From CAZVON01 sp964628435 (GTDB taxonomy: Bacteria > Patescibacteriota > Microgenomatia > Levybacterales > UBA12049), in the NCBI GenBank assembly GCA_964628435.1, contig CAZVON010000012.1, forward strand, positions 1 through 32,052: a stretch of 32,052 nucleotides of DNA, read 5' to 3'. Made by a program: the position numbers and the translations under genes. Shown here piece by piece: positions 21,347 through 30,100 of this stretch; within the stretch, counting starts at the first letter, position 1; each line of letters begins with the position of its first letter. Below the pieces are notes generated by a model, which did no database searches, was not told where the DNA came from, and saw only the letters and a list, made by a program, of their open reading frames with translations.

Positions 21347-24121
21347 CTACTTACTTCCAAAGAGGTTATCCCAAAGAATTTCTAAGAAGTTTCTGCTCTT
21401 TGCCACTCCGTATACTCCTGGTGGATGTTGTTCATAGGACGAGGGTGGAGGTGGCGCTTCGTACGAAGATGGTGGAGGTGGCGGAGAATAGGACGATGGC
21501 GGCGGGGGTGATTGCTGTTCATAGGAAGAAGGAGGTGGAGGCGGTTGCTGTTGGTAGTTAGAAGGAGGTGGAGGAGTTTGTTGCTGATATGACGAAGGCG
21601 GTGTGTATGAAGGAGGTTGACTATAAGTAGATGGTGGTGTTGTCCCAGATGGCGGCGGGGGCGGATTAGATCCAGATCCTGTAGACCTTGTTTGACAGTA
21701 TGAACCGTTCCATTCTTGTCCATCAGCACATGTCCCATATCCAGGCGGTGGGTTGGGATTAGTGGTACTTTGCTTGCAGCTACATGATCCCCAATCAAAC
21801 CAACCACTAGATCCACACATGCCACTGCTATAATTGGAACACGTTGATGGAGACGGTGGTTGACTATCATTCGACTTGCAACTACAACTACCATAATCCC
21901 AATATTTCCCGGATCCACATCCCTGGGATGGGTAGCTACAACGTGAAGGATAGTCTTCTGATTTACGACAAGCACAACTACTAGAATCTTGATATTGGCC
22001 ATTAGGGCAATACAGTTGACAAACAATAGGCGATCCTGTAGGAGATCCAGGAACTCCTGTGGGAACTTTATATCCTTTACAATTACAAGATCCACCACTC
22101 CAGTCGCATGATCCTCCTGCTGATCTACATCCAGCCTCTTGACTTTCGCGGCTTCCAGAGTCACCTGGTCTTGGACCGCTGGGATTAAAGCCTTTGCACG
22201 AAGCTGCTGTAGGGTTTTCTTTACAAAAATCATAACATTCTCCAGCAGTTCGACATTTTCCCATATCTGTTTTCGGGGCAAAGGTTGGCTGAGGACCTCC
22301 TACGTTAATAGGTGGAACATACGAATCAGGCGCACAATATCCACCACTTGGATTTACCACATCTGCTACCCACCTATATCCTGCTCCACACTGTCTGCTT
22401 GTGTAAAACGGACTTGGATAATCCCCTGGATTAGAAGTAAGACGAGGAAGAGAAGGTCGAATATATGTTGTGGAGTCATCAGGAAAACATGGTCCTCCTG
22501 GATAATTTCGATGGAATCCAAGTGGACAAGCCGCAACCTCTGGACCCCCTTGATTAGTACTGTCCACAGGAGTAACATTAGCTATACAATATCCTCCATC
22601 TGGTAAGTATGGAACCGGTACGAAATGGCTATTAGATGAACAGCTTATCTGTCTATTGGTTCTATTATTCTGTGTTACAAAAACAGCCGGTGTTTCAACG
22701 CATGTAGTGGTTGCTGACCAGCCTGGAGGAATACAATCCGAAGGATACGCCGAACATACCCCGCCTGGTCCTTTTGCAGCAGTTATTCCTCCTGCGCAAG
22801 ATTTTCCTTTTGCAAAGTTTTCTATTCTTGGCAAGTCAGTAACGGTTGTGTTTCCTTCTGGAACACAAAATCCTCCTGACTGCGGTTGAGGAACCCAGCG
22901 CTGCCCTGCTCCGCATTGAGCTCCGTATCTTTTTCCAAGTTCACGCATGCGTTCGTATTCGGGTGGTAGCGTGCTATTGGGATTGCCCTTGAGGTAATTC
23001 TCCAAAAAGGCAAGATCTTCTGGCCGTGGCTTAAATCGTTCGACAACTTCTTTGTACTTATTATAATCACCCTGTTTATTTCTAATTAAACTATCATCTA
23101 TAAGATCTGGACGAAGCGTGTTTTGAATTTCCTCTAGTCGTACAACAGGTACCCAGTATTTTCTGAAATCTGCCGGTACTGTATCGCCTGGTTTATATGT
23201 TTTTGCGTACTCTTGTATTTTTTTAAGGGTTGTATCGTCTGGTTTTTCACTCTCCAGTCGCTGCAGCTCATAGAATCTTTTTACTTCATGAATCTGATTA
23301 AAGTCATCTGGATAAAATGCTTTCACATTTTCATTTAAGCGAATAAAATCTGCCTCTGGTACGATTCCCTCATTAACATATTTTTGTAATTCTTCTCGTG
23401 CTTCTGAACGTGTTTTTGCATTGACTAGTTTGATAACTTCTTCATCGGTCAATAAACCTTGGGCTTTAAGTGCTTGCAAACGATCCACCACATCGGGTGG
23501 GACAGCGGGTCGTGATTTTATATCTGCAACTGTATCTATCCCTTCCCAATTTGCTTCCACAGCCCTTTTAGCAACTGGCTGCGTTGCATCTGGAATCTTG
23601 ATGGTTACTTCTTCTAAGATAATATTTTGTTTCGCCGTCTGTTCTTCTACTTTTGTAAGTAACGCACTTACATCCTGTCCTTGTTGTCCTTTCTGCCGAA
23701 GATTCGCAGTAAGCTCTCTCATATAAGAATCGTAAGAGGAAACTGCGCTGTTAAGCGCATTCGGATTTGTTTCTGCAAGCTGCTGCATTTCTACGACACG
23801 TTCACCTGCTATTGCGAGTCGCATATCATCTTTTTTCTGTGGATCAAAAGTAAATGTTAATTGAACATTTTCTTGAAAAGGCTTAATAAAGTAAAAAGGG
23901 CTGGATGGCGTAAGGTTGCCGCCGAGCAGATATGTATCGAATTGATACACGCTTGCTGCTTCTACTGATTCTCCTAACACAGAAGTTTTTGCGCCTAAAA
24001 CATTTGTTTTTTTAGTTAACGTAGAGCTCCAATCGTAATGTTCCCGAGGAGCCTGAGCATAGGAAACAGAATCCGAAAGAATAAAAAAAAGTCCTAAAAA
24101 TAAAGGGAGCAGGTATTTCAT
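21347..24121 (-). CDS. Secreted DUF5667-like, Cys-module and proline-rich surface protein
   Basis: The 924-residue product starts with a clear signal peptide (hydrophobic 4-16, likely cleavage after AQA at 22-24). Residues about 65-170 resemble DUF5667: LTPSSPFYFIKPF followed by an amphipathic helical stretch with RLAIAGERVVEMQQLAE. A helical, charged region runs to about 400. From there to about 780 comes a chain of short Cys modules, each often with an aromatic and Gly-rich core (CGAGQRWVPQ, CGAGYRWVAD, YWDYGSCSC, WFDWGSCSC). Residues about 787-905 are a low-complexity proline-rich tail with repeated SSY/PPPP units, like extensins. The last 19 residues (YGVAKSRNFLEILWDNLFG) are not repetitive. 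A surface or adhesive role is likely, but the function is unknown. It has its own promoter and converges on the preceding exported protein. Confidence 0.85.
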   Translation of the reverse strand: MKYLLPLFLGLFFILSDSVSYAQAPREHYDWSSTLTKKTNVLGAKTSVLGESVEAASVYQFDTYLLGGNLTPSSPFYFIKPFQENVQLTFTFDPQKKDDMRLAIAGERVVEMQQLAETNPNALNSAVSSYDSYMRELTANLRQKGQQGQDVSALLTKVEEQTAKQNIILEEVTIKIPDATQPVAKRAVEANWEGIDTVADIKSRPAVPPDVVDRLQALKAQGLLTDEEVIKLVNAKTRSEAREELQKYVNEGIVPEADFIRLNENVKAFYPDDFNQIHEVKRFYELQRLESEKPDDTTLKKIQEYAKTYKPGDTVPADFRKYWVPVVRLEEIQNTLRPDLIDDSLIRNKQGDYNKYKEVVERFKPRPEDLAFLENYLKGNPNSTLPPEYERMRELGKRYGAQCGAGQRWVPQPQSGGFCVPEGNTTVTDLPRIENFAKGKSCAGGITAAKGPGGVCSAYPSDCIPPGWSATTTCVETPAVFVTQNNRTNRQISCSSNSHFVPVPYLPDGGYCIANVTPVDSTNQGGPEVAACPLGFHRNYPGGPCFPDDSTTYIRPSLPRLTSNPGDYPSPFYTSRQCGAGYRWVADVVNPSGGYCAPDSYVPPINVGGPQPTFAPKTDMGKCRTAGECYDFCKENPTAASCKGFNPSGPRPGDSGSRESQEAGCRSAGGSCDWSGGSCNCKGYKVPTGVPGSPTGSPIVCQLYCPNGQYQDSSSCACRKSEDYPSRCSYPSQGCGSGKYWDYGSCSCKSNDSQPPSPSTCSNYSSGMCGSSGWFDWGSCSCKQSTTNPNPPPGYGTCADGQEWNGSYCQTRSTGSGSNPPPPPSGTTPPSTYSQPPSYTPPSSYQQQTPPPPSNYQQQPPPPPSSYEQQSPPPPSSYSPPPPPSSYEAPPPPSSYEQHPPGVYGVAKSRNFLEILWDNLFGSK
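21430..21670 (-). repeat. Degenerate tandem repeat encoding SSY/PPPP units
   Basis: Within the 3' part of the secreted-protein gene, blocks of GGAGGTGGAGG-like sequence (plus strand) alternate with units encoding SSY and QQ. They form about eight degenerate copies of roughly 30-36 nt. Repeats of this sort change copy number by slippage, so tail length may vary between strains. Confidence 0.6.
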
Positions 24122-24142
24122 TATTTCTAGAGCTGTGTTTAG

Positions 24143-24170
24143 CGTATAGCATCTTTTGTCTATTTGTCAA
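24143..24170 (-). promoter_or_regulatory. Promoter of the secreted 924-residue protein gene
   Basis: On the minus strand TTGACA (24170-24165), a 16-bp spacer ending TGC and TATACG (24148-24143) form a -35 and an extended -10. The leader to the ATG at 24121 is about 15 nt and has no Shine-Dalgarno sequence. Confidence 0.65.
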
Positions 24171-24396
24171 GATAGCGAAATGAAGAACACCCTTACTCAT
24201 CTCTTACTATCTTTAACATTGTTTTCTTAAAGAAAAACTCTAAAGTATAACTTACGAAACGTTTCAATAATAGACAAACCTGTCCGCATACCAAAAAAAC
24301 CGACTTTTTTATACATAAATAAACAGAAGTTGGAGTATGAACGGCAGGATTTGTCGTAGTAACTTGTATAGATTTCCCCATTAACACTCCCTAGTT
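24171..24396. other. Intergenic stretch with no supported gene
   Basis: This is the longest gene-free part of the window, between the divergent promoters of the secreted-protein gene and comM. It has T-runs, short A/T hairpins and a 10-bp GAAACGTTTC palindrome (24256-24265). Short open frames on the minus strand lack a family match or a start signal. I see no RNA gene. Confidence 0.5.
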
Positions 24397-24405
24397 TGCT
24401 ATGAT
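24397..24405 (+). promoter_or_regulatory. Extended -10 promoter of comM
   Basis: TGC followed by TATGAT (24397-24405) ends 6 nt before the comM ATG, predicting a leaderless transcript. No good -35 is visible, as expected for an extended -10 promoter. Confidence 0.55.
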
Positions 24406-24411
24406 ACTAGT

Positions 24412-25953
24412 ATGCTTGCCAAAATCAATTCTGCTGCGGTAGTAGGACTGAATGCAGTTGCGGTTGAAGTAGAAGTTGATATTGCTTCACAAGGATTACC
24501 ATCTTTTACCTTAGTTGGGCTACCAGACAAAGCAGTTGAAGAAGCAAAAGAACGAGTTCGAAGCGCAATTAGAAATACTGGCGCTGATTTTCCCGCACGT
24601 CGTATTACTGTTAATCTCGCGCCTGCAGATCTTCCCAAAGAAGGACCGTCGTATGATCTCCCAATTGCCCTTGGCATTCTTATTGCGTCTTCACAATTAA
24701 AAGTAGATACTACGAATGCGTTGTTTTTGGGTGAACTCTCATTGGACGGACGACTCAGACATATAACCGGTGTGTTGCCTCAGATACTGCTTGCGAAAGA
24801 AAAACGCATTCAACACATTTTTTTGCCTGTAAACAATGCCAAAGAAGCAGCTATTATAAACGGTATTACTATTTTCCCTGTTGAAACGTTGCGTGATCTT
24901 TTTTATCACTTCACCAATCAACAACCAATTGAACCTCATCCATATATCATGCTTGAAAAATACTTAGAAGACGAACAGTCAGAATTTGACATGAAAGATA
25001 TTAAAGGACAAGAACAAGCAAAACGGGCATTAGAAATTGCCGCAGCGGGCAGCCACAATATTTTATTTAAAGGACCACCAGGCGCTGGAAAAACACTCCT
25101 TGCCAGAACTCTTCCTTCTATTTTACCCCGCTTAACCTTTACCGAAGCGCTTGAGGTAACAAAAGTATACAGTATTAGCGGATTGCTAGAGCATGATTTT
25201 ATTGTCAAAAAAAGACCATTTCGCAACCCTCATCATACCACTTCCCACGTAGGACTAATTGGTGGAAGCGCCATGCCAAAACCTGGGGAAATCTCGCTTG
25301 CTCATCGCGGCGTGCTTTTTTTGGACGAATTACCTGAATTTCCACGCAGTGTACTGGAAGTCTTGCGACAACCGCTGGAGGATGGATTTGTGTCTATTTC
25401 TCGCTCTCACGGTAGACTTACGTTCCCTGCAAAATTTATGCTGGTTGCCGCCCAAAACCCCTGCCCATGTGGATATCTTGGGGATAAATTTCATGAATGC
25501 AAGTGCACGCCTTCTCAAATCCTAAAGTACCAAAAAAAAATTTCAGGTCCACTTCTTGACCGAATCGATATTCATTTAGAAGTTCCTGCGGTAAAAATAG
25601 AAAAACTCACCGCAATAAACGATTTATCGGTCAGCGAAACCTCAAATATTATTAGAAAACGCGTCCAAAAAGCACGAGATCACCAAACCAAACGGTTCTC
25701 GCAACTTTCCTCAAAGAAAATCACGACTAACTCAGAAATGACACCCAAAGATATTAAAGCATTTTGCGTGCTTTCTCCCGAATGCGTCAGCCTGCTTCGC
25801 CAAGCTGTTTCCAACCTGCATCTTTCCGCGCGTTCATATTATCGAATCATAAAACTTGCCCGTACTATCTCGGATTTAGAAAATTCACAACACATACAAC
25901 CAACTCATATTGCAGAAGCTCTGCAATACCGACCTAAAATATCAGTTTTTTAA
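24412..25953 (+). CDS. comM: YifB/ComM family AAA+ ATPase (Mg-chelatase-like)
   Basis: ComM is a hexameric branch-migration helicase that helps integrate DNA taken up during natural transformation. The 513-residue product has the family order. An N-terminal Lon-like fold (about 1-170) contains GLPSFTLVGLPDKAVEEAKERV and the segment LPKEGPSYDLPIALGIL. The AAA+ domain follows, with Walker A GPPGAGKT at 221-228 and Walker B LFLDELPEF. The cysteine-containing NPCPCGYLGD...CKC segment and DRIDIHLEVP come next, and then the C-terminal Mg_chelatase_C part. The family was once annotated as a magnesium chelatase subunit, but no chlorophyll or cobalamin genes are nearby. Its presence fits a DNA-uptake lifestyle, and ruvAB in the same window supply another branch-migration machine. 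The GT-C-like gene starts 4 nt downstream. Confidence 0.94.
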   Translation: MLAKINSAAVVGLNAVAVEVEVDIASQGLPSFTLVGLPDKAVEEAKERVRSAIRNTGADFPARRITVNLAPADLPKEGPSYDLPIALGILIASSQLKVDTTNALFLGELSLDGRLRHITGVLPQILLAKEKRIQHIFLPVNNAKEAAIINGITIFPVETLRDLFYHFTNQQPIEPHPYIMLEKYLEDEQSEFDMKDIKGQEQAKRALEIAAAGSHNILFKGPPGAGKTLLARTLPSILPRLTFTEALEVTKVYSISGLLEHDFIVKKRPFRNPHHTTSHVGLIGGSAMPKPGEISLAHRGVLFLDELPEFPRSVLEVLRQPLEDGFVSISRSHGRLTFPAKFMLVAAQNPCPCGYLGDKFHECKCTPSQILKYQKKISGPLLDRIDIHLEVPAVKIEKLTAINDLSVSETSNIIRKRVQKARDHQTKRFSQLSSKKITTNSEMTPKDIKAFCVLSPECVSLLRQAVSNLHLSARSYYRIIKLARTISDLENSQHIQPTHIAEALQYRPKISVF

Positions 25954-25956
25954 GGT

Positions 25957-27678
25957 ATGCTTATCCTTTTGCGTGCAGGTAGTATCGCCTCAATTTTTAT
26001 TCTTCTGTTTGTAAGTTTTTTCCATCCCATAACTGCAATTACCCAGGACTTAGGGCGACACATATTAACGGGCAAGATTATTCTACAAACATTCTCTATT
26101 CCAAAAACAAATCTTTTTTCCTACACTCATCCTGACTTTCCGTTTATTAACCACCACTGGCTATCTGAAGTTGTTTTTTATCTTATCTATGAGAACTCTG
26201 GTTTTACTGGTCTTTTGGTAACCACAACCATCATCGTTTTGGCTGCATATGCTGTTCTTTTTTATATTGCTGCAAAAAAATATCCAACCATTCCACTTAT
26301 TGTTGCTTCATTTCTTTATAGTCGGATCCTTATGGAAAGAACCGATGTTCGGCCAGAAGTCTTTAGCTTTTTATTTCTGTCTCTGTTTATCGTTATTTTA
26401 TATCGCTATAAACAAACTCGAACTCGGTTTATTGTTATCCTTCCTATTACTCAACTGCTGTGGGCAAATATGCATATTTATTTTCCCATCGGTATTGCGG
26501 TATTGGGACTATTTCTTCTTGATGATCTTTTGACACATCGCAACAAATTGTTTAATAAGTATACCTGTATATTGATTATTGTTACTACGGCTTCTGTGGT
26601 AAGTTGTTTGGCAAATCCAAATGGGATAAACGGCGCGCTCTATCCTCTTCGTGTTTTTAATAATTATGGGTATTCAATCGAAGAAAATCAAAATATATTT
26701 TTCTTGTGGACATATGCTTATAAGCCAACTATTATTTTTTTCGCACTTGCTGTCTGTCTGATTTTTTTCAGTCTTTTTGCAGTAATGAAAAAAACGTTCA
26801 GAATTGATTGGTTTTTGGTCGTGTTTTTTACTATTCTTGGTATTATTCATATTCGGAATTTTCCATTGTTTGTATTAGGCACCTTTATTCCATTTACTCA
26901 CGGTCTTTCACTTATATATGCAACATATATAAAACGACCTATGACATCTGTTATATTGCAGAATAGTACCTATCTGCTGTTGCTAATCGTTATTGGTATC
27001 AGTATGTCTACAACAATTTCTGAAAAAGCTATTGGCGCAAGCGTAGTATCAGGTATACAACCTGCGGTTGATTTTTTTATCAGGAATGGTTTTAAAGGAC
27101 CGCTATTTAATAATTTTGATATTGGCAGTTATCTTGAGTACCGACTATATCCTACTGAAAAAGTATTTGTTGATGGCAGACCAGAGGCATACCCATCCTC
27201 ATTTTTCCAAAATGTCTATATTCCTATGCAAGAAAATAAAAAGACATTCGATGATGTAGCTTATCGATACAAACTTAATACCATTTTCTTTGCCCATACT
27301 GACCAAACACCATGGGCAACTTTATTTTTTAAAGCAATTGTTCATCATCCTGACTGGAAAATAGTCTATCTTGATGACACCGCTATTATTCTTATGAAGA
27401 ATACTCCTAAAAATAAACTACTGATAGACAAATTTGGTATGAGTAAGCAGAACCTTAGTTTTATATTCGAAAAATCGGATTTTCACGCGCTCCTTCGACT
27501 TGCCAGTTTTTTCCAAAAAATAGGCTGGCGGCAATACGAAGAAAAAATGTATTACGATCTGTTGAATATTCAACCTTTTTATTGTCCAGCGCTTTATCAT
27601 CTTTCTGTAATAAAAACTCAACAGCAAGCGACTGATACGTCTATCTATACTTCAAAGTACCGTTCTTATTGTTCGTAA
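25957..27678 (+). CDS. Polytopic membrane protein, GT-C-like glycosyltransferase candidate
   Basis: The 573-residue product has about ten to eleven predicted helices in its first 350 residues and a soluble C-terminal part from about 365. The first extracytoplasmic loop carries an acidic/His motif (TQDLGRHILTGK, D31 and H35) and then TNLFSYTHPD and NHHWLSE (66-71). This pattern is seen in large uncharacterised membrane families related to lipid-linked-sugar GT-C glycosyltransferases, where a loop-1 Asp is catalytic. The soluble part contains FNNFDIGSYLEYRLYP and VFVDGRPEAYPSSFF, which also recur in those families. A role in modifying surface proteins or glycans is plausible given the two exported proteins upstream, but the donor and acceptor are unknown. 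The start lies 4 nt after comM, so co-transcription is likely. Confidence 0.65.
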   Translation: MLILLRAGSIASIFILLFVSFFHPITAITQDLGRHILTGKIILQTFSIPKTNLFSYTHPDFPFINHHWLSEVVFYLIYENSGFTGLLVTTTIIVLAAYAVLFYIAAKKYPTIPLIVASFLYSRILMERTDVRPEVFSFLFLSLFIVILYRYKQTRTRFIVILPITQLLWANMHIYFPIGIAVLGLFLLDDLLTHRNKLFNKYTCILIIVTTASVVSCLANPNGINGALYPLRVFNNYGYSIEENQNIFFLWTYAYKPTIIFFALAVCLIFFSLFAVMKKTFRIDWFLVVFFTILGIIHIRNFPLFVLGTFIPFTHGLSLIYATYIKRPMTSVILQNSTYLLLLIVIGISMSTTISEKAIGASVVSGIQPAVDFFIRNGFKGPLFNNFDIGSYLEYRLYPTEKVFVDGRPEAYPSSFFQNVYIPMQENKKTFDDVAYRYKLNTIFFAHTDQTPWATLFFKAIVHHPDWKIVYLDDTAIILMKNTPKNKLLIDKFGMSKQNLSFIFEKSDFHALLRLASFFQKIGWRQYEEKMYYDLLNIQPFYCPALYHLSVIKTQQQATDTSIYTSKYRSYCS

Positions 27679-27681
27679 AAA

Positions 27682-27711
27682 TTCACATTCCTTAAAACCC
27701 TATGGTACAAT
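27682..27711 (+). promoter_or_regulatory. Promoter of the P-type ATPase gene
   Basis: TTCACA (27682-27687), an 18-bp spacer ending TGG and TACAAT (27706-27711) form a -35 and an extended -10. The -10 ends 8 nt before the ATG, so the leader would be about 2-3 nt. Confidence 0.6.
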
Positions 27712-27719
27712 ACCATTAA

Positions 27720-30080
27720 ATGGAAAAAGGTCTTACTGCCCAAGAAGTTGAACAGAAACGCCAACAATTCGGCAAAAACGAAATCAGTACCACTACAACA
27801 ATTTCACCACTAGGATTATTTCTTTCACAATTTCCTACCCTGATTAACGGTATTCTTGCCGCTGCGTCACTATTGTCATTTTTTATTCATGATACCATTG
27901 ACGCTGTTTTTATTCTTGCCATTCTTATCGTCAATGCCACGCTTGGTTTTATCCAAGAATACCGAGCAGAAAAATCACTTGAGAAACTCAAAGACCTTTC
28001 AACACCTATTGCCTTAGTTCTTCGCGATGGTAAAGAACAACAAATTCCAGCAAATGAGTTAGTACCTAAAGATGTGGTATTACTTTCTGAAGGAAACAAG
28101 GTTCCAGCAGATGGCACCCTGATTACCGCAACCCAGGTAGAAGTAGATGAATCGCTGCTTACTGGTGAATCAATTCCGGTTGCAAAAGGACATAAAGAAC
28201 AGCTTTTTAGCGCAACACTTCTGACGCGAGGAAAAGCAACCTTGCTGGTTGAAAAAACTGGCATGCAAACTCGCTTTGGGCAAATTGCCCAAACACTCTC
28301 AACGCTGAAAATCGACAAAACACCACTTCAAACACAACTTGACACTTTAGGGAAAATGCTTTCTATCGCAGTATTGGTAATCGCGCTTCTTCTGATTCCA
28401 ATTGGATTTCTGCAAGGGAAAACCCTTCTTCCTATTATTTTGATCGCAGTCAGTATTGGAATTGCCGCAATTCCAGAAGGACTTCCTGCCATTATCACGA
28501 TCGCCCTTGCTATTGGAACCAACCGCATGGCAAAAAAACGCGCCATTGTTCGCAAAATGCCCGCTATCGAAACATTGGGCGCAGTACAGGTTATTTTAAC
28601 CGACAAAACAGGAACCCTTACTCAAAATTCTATGGCTGTTAAAAAACACTGGCTGATACAACAACCCGATAAGTTTTCACTTCTTCGCGCTTGTGTCCTT
28701 GGCAATACCGCAACTTTAGTCCAACAAGCAGATAGCAAGCAGGTTGACGTGGTCGGAGACAAAACTGACGCAGCGCTTCTTGTCTGGGCACAGACACAAG
28801 CACATATGAAAGATTTAGTTGATGATGGAACTATTGTTGATGAATATACATTCGACAGCGAAACCAAAACTATTACTACTGCATTTTTAGAAGCTGGGAA
28901 AAAATATATCTATGTGCGCGGCGCGCCAGAAGCAGTTATTGCAAAAAGCACGTTAACAGAATCTGATAAACAAAAAGCAACGGAAATTTTTGAATCGTTT
29001 GCAAAAGAAGGGTATCGGGTAATTGGCTTTGCGGCAAAGCAAGAGCATCATAAAACAACGAGTAGATCTCATATTGAACAAGGATTAGATTTTTTAGGGT
29101 TGGTTGCTTTGTATGATCCGCCCAGAAAAGAAGCCTACCAAGCAGTTAGAGAAGCAGACCAAGCAGGAATAAAAACAGTAATGGTAACTGGCGATAACGA
29201 ATTAACTGCTTTGGCAATCGCGAAAGAAATTGGTCTTATCCAAAAAAACGAAGATGTACTAACAGGCAATGATATGCAAAGGCTTTCTGATGAGGAACTA
29301 TTAAAACTTCTCCCAAAAATTCGCATTTTTGCCCGCACCCAACCAGAAGACAAATTACGGTTGGTAAATTTATATAAACAGCAAGGATATATTGTGGGAG
29401 TCACAGGAGATGGCGTAAATGACGCCCTGGCTTTAAAACGCTCTGATGTTGGAGTTGCCATGGGACAGTCAGGAACTGATGTGGCAAAGGAAGCAAGTGA
29501 TATCGTACTTACCGATGACAACTTTTCAACGTTGGTTGGGGCTGTAGAAGAAGGACGTACTATATACCGAAATATTTTAACTTCGATCACCTATTTACTC
29601 ACTGGAAACTTATCTGAGCTTGCGCTTATTTTTTTAGCAACAATTTTTGGTTATCCGACTCCTCTTTTGCCAACGCAAATTTTATGGGTCAATCTTATCA
29701 CTGATGGATTCCCTGCTTTAGCACTTGCCGGTGACACCAAAGATCCACGGATTTTAAAAGAAGAACCTCGCAGCCCCAAGGCTCAAATACTTAGTGGAGC
29801 ACGCATTGGATTTATCAGCTTGGTTGGTGGATCACTTGCTCTTCTTCTATTTCTTTTATTTATATATCTTCTGAATAACACCTCTTCAGAAGATTACGCG
29901 CGCACTATTATTTTTAATACCCTTATTTTTTCTCACTTACTGCTTGCGTTTGTAGTTCGAGGTCGCTCACTCTTACGGGTGAATAAGTTTTTGCTCTTCA
30001 GTCTTTTTATAAGTATTGCCGTGCAGTTACTTATCTCCACTATTCCTGTTTTCCAAGATCTCTTTCATTTGCAGTTTTAA
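27720..30080 (+). CDS. Cation-transporting P2-type ATPase
   Basis: This is an ATP-driven membrane cation pump. The 786-residue product has the N-terminal cation-ATPase domain (GLTAQEVEQKRQQFGKNEIS), the actuator TGES loop (148-151), the transmembrane PEGL motif (252-255) and the phosphorylated Asp D295 in DKTGTLT. The nucleotide-binding domain contains KYIYVRGAPEAV. The hinge is TGDGVNDALALK, and the C-terminal helices include ILWVNLITDGFPALALA. PEGL and the NLxTDGxPALAL segment place it in the P2 group (Ca2+, or Na+/K+/H+-like pumps) rather than the heavy-metal P1B group. It has no metal-binding N-terminal domain. It is shorter than typical SERCA or bacterial Ca2+ pumps (about 880-1000), mainly through shorter loops. 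The ion cannot be fixed from sequence alone; Ca2+ is the best guess. Confidence 0.92.
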   Translation: MEKGLTAQEVEQKRQQFGKNEISTTTTISPLGLFLSQFPTLINGILAAASLLSFFIHDTIDAVFILAILIVNATLGFIQEYRAEKSLEKLKDLSTPIALVLRDGKEQQIPANELVPKDVVLLSEGNKVPADGTLITATQVEVDESLLTGESIPVAKGHKEQLFSATLLTRGKATLLVEKTGMQTRFGQIAQTLSTLKIDKTPLQTQLDTLGKMLSIAVLVIALLLIPIGFLQGKTLLPIILIAVSIGIAAIPEGLPAIITIALAIGTNRMAKKRAIVRKMPAIETLGAVQVILTDKTGTLTQNSMAVKKHWLIQQPDKFSLLRACVLGNTATLVQQADSKQVDVVGDKTDAALLVWAQTQAHMKDLVDDGTIVDEYTFDSETKTITTAFLEAGKKYIYVRGAPEAVIAKSTLTESDKQKATEIFESFAKEGYRVIGFAAKQEHHKTTSRSHIEQGLDFLGLVALYDPPRKEAYQAVREADQAGIKTVMVTGDNELTALAIAKEIGLIQKNEDVLTGNDMQRLSDEELLKLLPKIRIFARTQPEDKLRLVNLYKQQGYIVGVTGDGVNDALALKRSDVGVAMGQSGTDVAKEASDIVLTDDNFSTLVGAVEEGRTIYRNILTSITYLLTGNLSELALIFLATIFGYPTPLLPTQILWVNLITDGFPALALAGDTKDPRILKEEPRSPKAQILSGARIGFISLVGGSLALLLFLLFIYLLNNTSSEDYARTIIFNTLIFSHLLLAFVVRGRSLLRVNKFLLFSLFISIAVQLLISTIPVFQDLFHLQF

Positions 30081-30100
30081 ACGACTCCTAGCTTGCTCCA

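Noticed and set aside
21382..22281. A 299-codon open frame on the minus strand, overlapping the secreted-protein gene in another frame
   Set aside because: It lies wholly within the repetitive Cys/Pro-rich coding region, which keeps alternative frames open. Its product is a low-complexity His/Leu/Arg-rich sequence with no domain, while the 924-residue frame has a signal peptide and recognisable modules.
24256..24265. GAAACGTTTC palindrome resembling a LacI/PurR-type operator core
   Set aside because: A 10-bp palindrome is expected many times by chance in 32 kb. It is not close to either promoter, and no LacI-family regulator is in the window.
24193..24387. Small minus-strand open frame (64 codons) in the gap before comM
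   Set aside because: There is no start signal, family resemblance or convincing codon pattern. It lies between two divergent promoters and overlaps one of them in part.
24412..25953. Annotation as a magnesium chelatase subunit for chlorophyll or cobalamin synthesis
   Set aside because: The Lon-like N-terminal fold plus the order of the AAA+ and C-terminal parts is that of YifB/ComM, and no tetrapyrrole genes are nearby.
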